Source: Histomonas meleagridis
Taxonomy: Eukaryota > Parabasalia > Tritrichomonadida > Dientamoebidae
Length of the DNA stretch: 64,000 bases
Direction of reading: 5' to 3'
Assembly: GCA_020186115.1 (NCBI GenBank)
Contig: WSYJ01000150.1
Span: forward strand, 47,501 to 111,500
Shown here: positions 63,270-64,000 of the stretch, one piece after another
Layout: each line of letters opens with the position of its first letter
Numbering within the stretch: position 1 is the first letter of the stretch
The notes under the pieces: generated by a model
Seen by the model: the letters and a program-made list of their open reading frames with translations, nothing else
Told to the model about the DNA's origin: nothing
The model's database searches: none
Made by a program: the position numbers and the translations under genes

Positions 63270-64000
63270 TCAATTTTTATTTTTTTTGAATCTGTCCTCT
63301 ATTGCAGCTAAGTCTTCCGGATCTTGAAACAATTCTCTATACTGTGATATGATGTCACGATGAAGGAAAACTTTCCTGCGTTTACTTTGATTGCACCACC
63401 TTTCACTTTTCGGCTAAACATATATATCACACCATACTTTAATATGGCCAGTTAGAATTCTAGATTTTTTTTTGTTAATATCTTAAATAATTATTAAATA
63501 ATATTTTTCGTTTTCGTAACCGTACCACCATTTGTTTTGCCATTTAATCCAAATTTTATCAGAATCTGTTTGTTCTCTTGATTTACCTGTCCTTGCTGGT
63601 CCCCAAATCCGAAAGTTATTATCTTGTAAATTACCTTTTTTAATGGTTGAAGGCTTGGTGTATGATCGAATTTCCATTGGAGCAGATTATTTTTCGTATT
63701 AAATAATTGAATTGGATATTTTTCTGTAAACTTAATCATTACATCCTCACTACTTCATCAAGCATCTTTTTAGTTTTTTCTACTTTATATAACCTCATTG
63801 AGTCATATGAATTGTTTATTTAATTCAAAAAATCTGATTTTAGGTATAGATTATCTTGATCTTCGATAAAAATTAATTTCTTTCAAAAAAAGTACATACG
63901 GCCCAAATTTTCATATGGAATTAAAGCGTCTCCTTTCCGCGGAAAATCGTCATTACAAACTATCTTATGATCTCCATGTATATACCCATCACTATTTATT
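63270..64000 (-). pseudogene. CRESS-type Rep relic no. 3 (mainly helicase), runs off the window
   Basis: It is read on the minus strand. The part entering from the window edge is a linker after the endonuclease (DDFPRKGDALIPYENLGRMYF). Next, near 63739, come IKFTEKYPIQLF and LQWKFDHTPS. Walker A (FRIWGPARTGKS, near 63600) is intact, followed by KWQNKWWYGYENE. After breaks, a motif C region (KFSFIVTSYHSIE, near 63370) and a C-terminal DLAAIEDRF stretch (to about 63275) remain. At least three frameshifts are needed. It differs enough from relic no. 1 to represent a separate insertion. Confidence 0.78.

Overview
The window reads as nuclear DNA of a parabasalid protist, most likely a tritrichomonad such as Tritrichomonas foetus. 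This is inferred from long intronless genes, very AT-rich DNA, BEACH, armadillo, TPR and Rab families, an ER Grp170, a eukaryote-type glycogen debranching enzyme, and a heavy load of DNA transposons (Mutator-like MULE and Merlin/IS1595-like). The species is a guess from composition and gene content. There are no bacterial features, rRNA, tRNA or CRISPR.

Two host gene islands flank a large transposon nest. Island 1 (1-11.6 kb): a 5'-truncated BEACH/WD40 protein, a divergent Aquarius-like protein without recognisable helicase motifs, and an armadillo-like protein that shares a 58-bp bidirectional promoter with it. Island 2 (46.6-62.1 kb): a small membrane protein, a tandem RRM protein, a TPR protein, a Rab5-like GTPase, a 76-residue orphan, an ER Grp170-like chaperone and a 1,471-residue glycogen debranching enzyme, with transposon and viral-type scars between them. 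Several of these genes have AAAAAGTG about 20-35 bp before the start codon, a candidate core promoter.

From 11.7 to 46.1 kb the DNA is nested mobile elements. (a) A Merlin element (14457-22236, 8-bp target duplication, intact transposase) lies inside the transposase gene of a MULE (MULE-A, 12868-25701, perfect 9-bp duplication). MULE-A itself split an older MULE-B gene. Removing the Merlin and one target copy rejoins the MULE-A reading frame exactly. (b) Two internally deleted tyrosine-recombinase elements lie at 11.8-12.3 and 28.1-28.7 kb. (c) A decayed CRESS-type Rep gene (28.8-29.6 kb) is followed by MULE-C (29651-34608), which carries MULE-D (31628-34541). Directly after this nest come a stem-loop with a CRESS-like nonanucleotide and an intact 377-codon gene of unknown family. 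(d) A second, diverged MULE-A-type copy (39.2-42.8 kb) holds a 1.45-kb heptanucleotide minisatellite.

The most interesting pattern is the remains of a Rep-encoding circular replicon. Three Rep relics are present (28.8, 52.0 and 63.3-64.0 kb). Two of them are followed at a similar distance by the same origin-like block, with an NANTATTAC nonamer on the strand opposite to Rep. In one locus the block is followed by an intact gene that could encode a structural protein.
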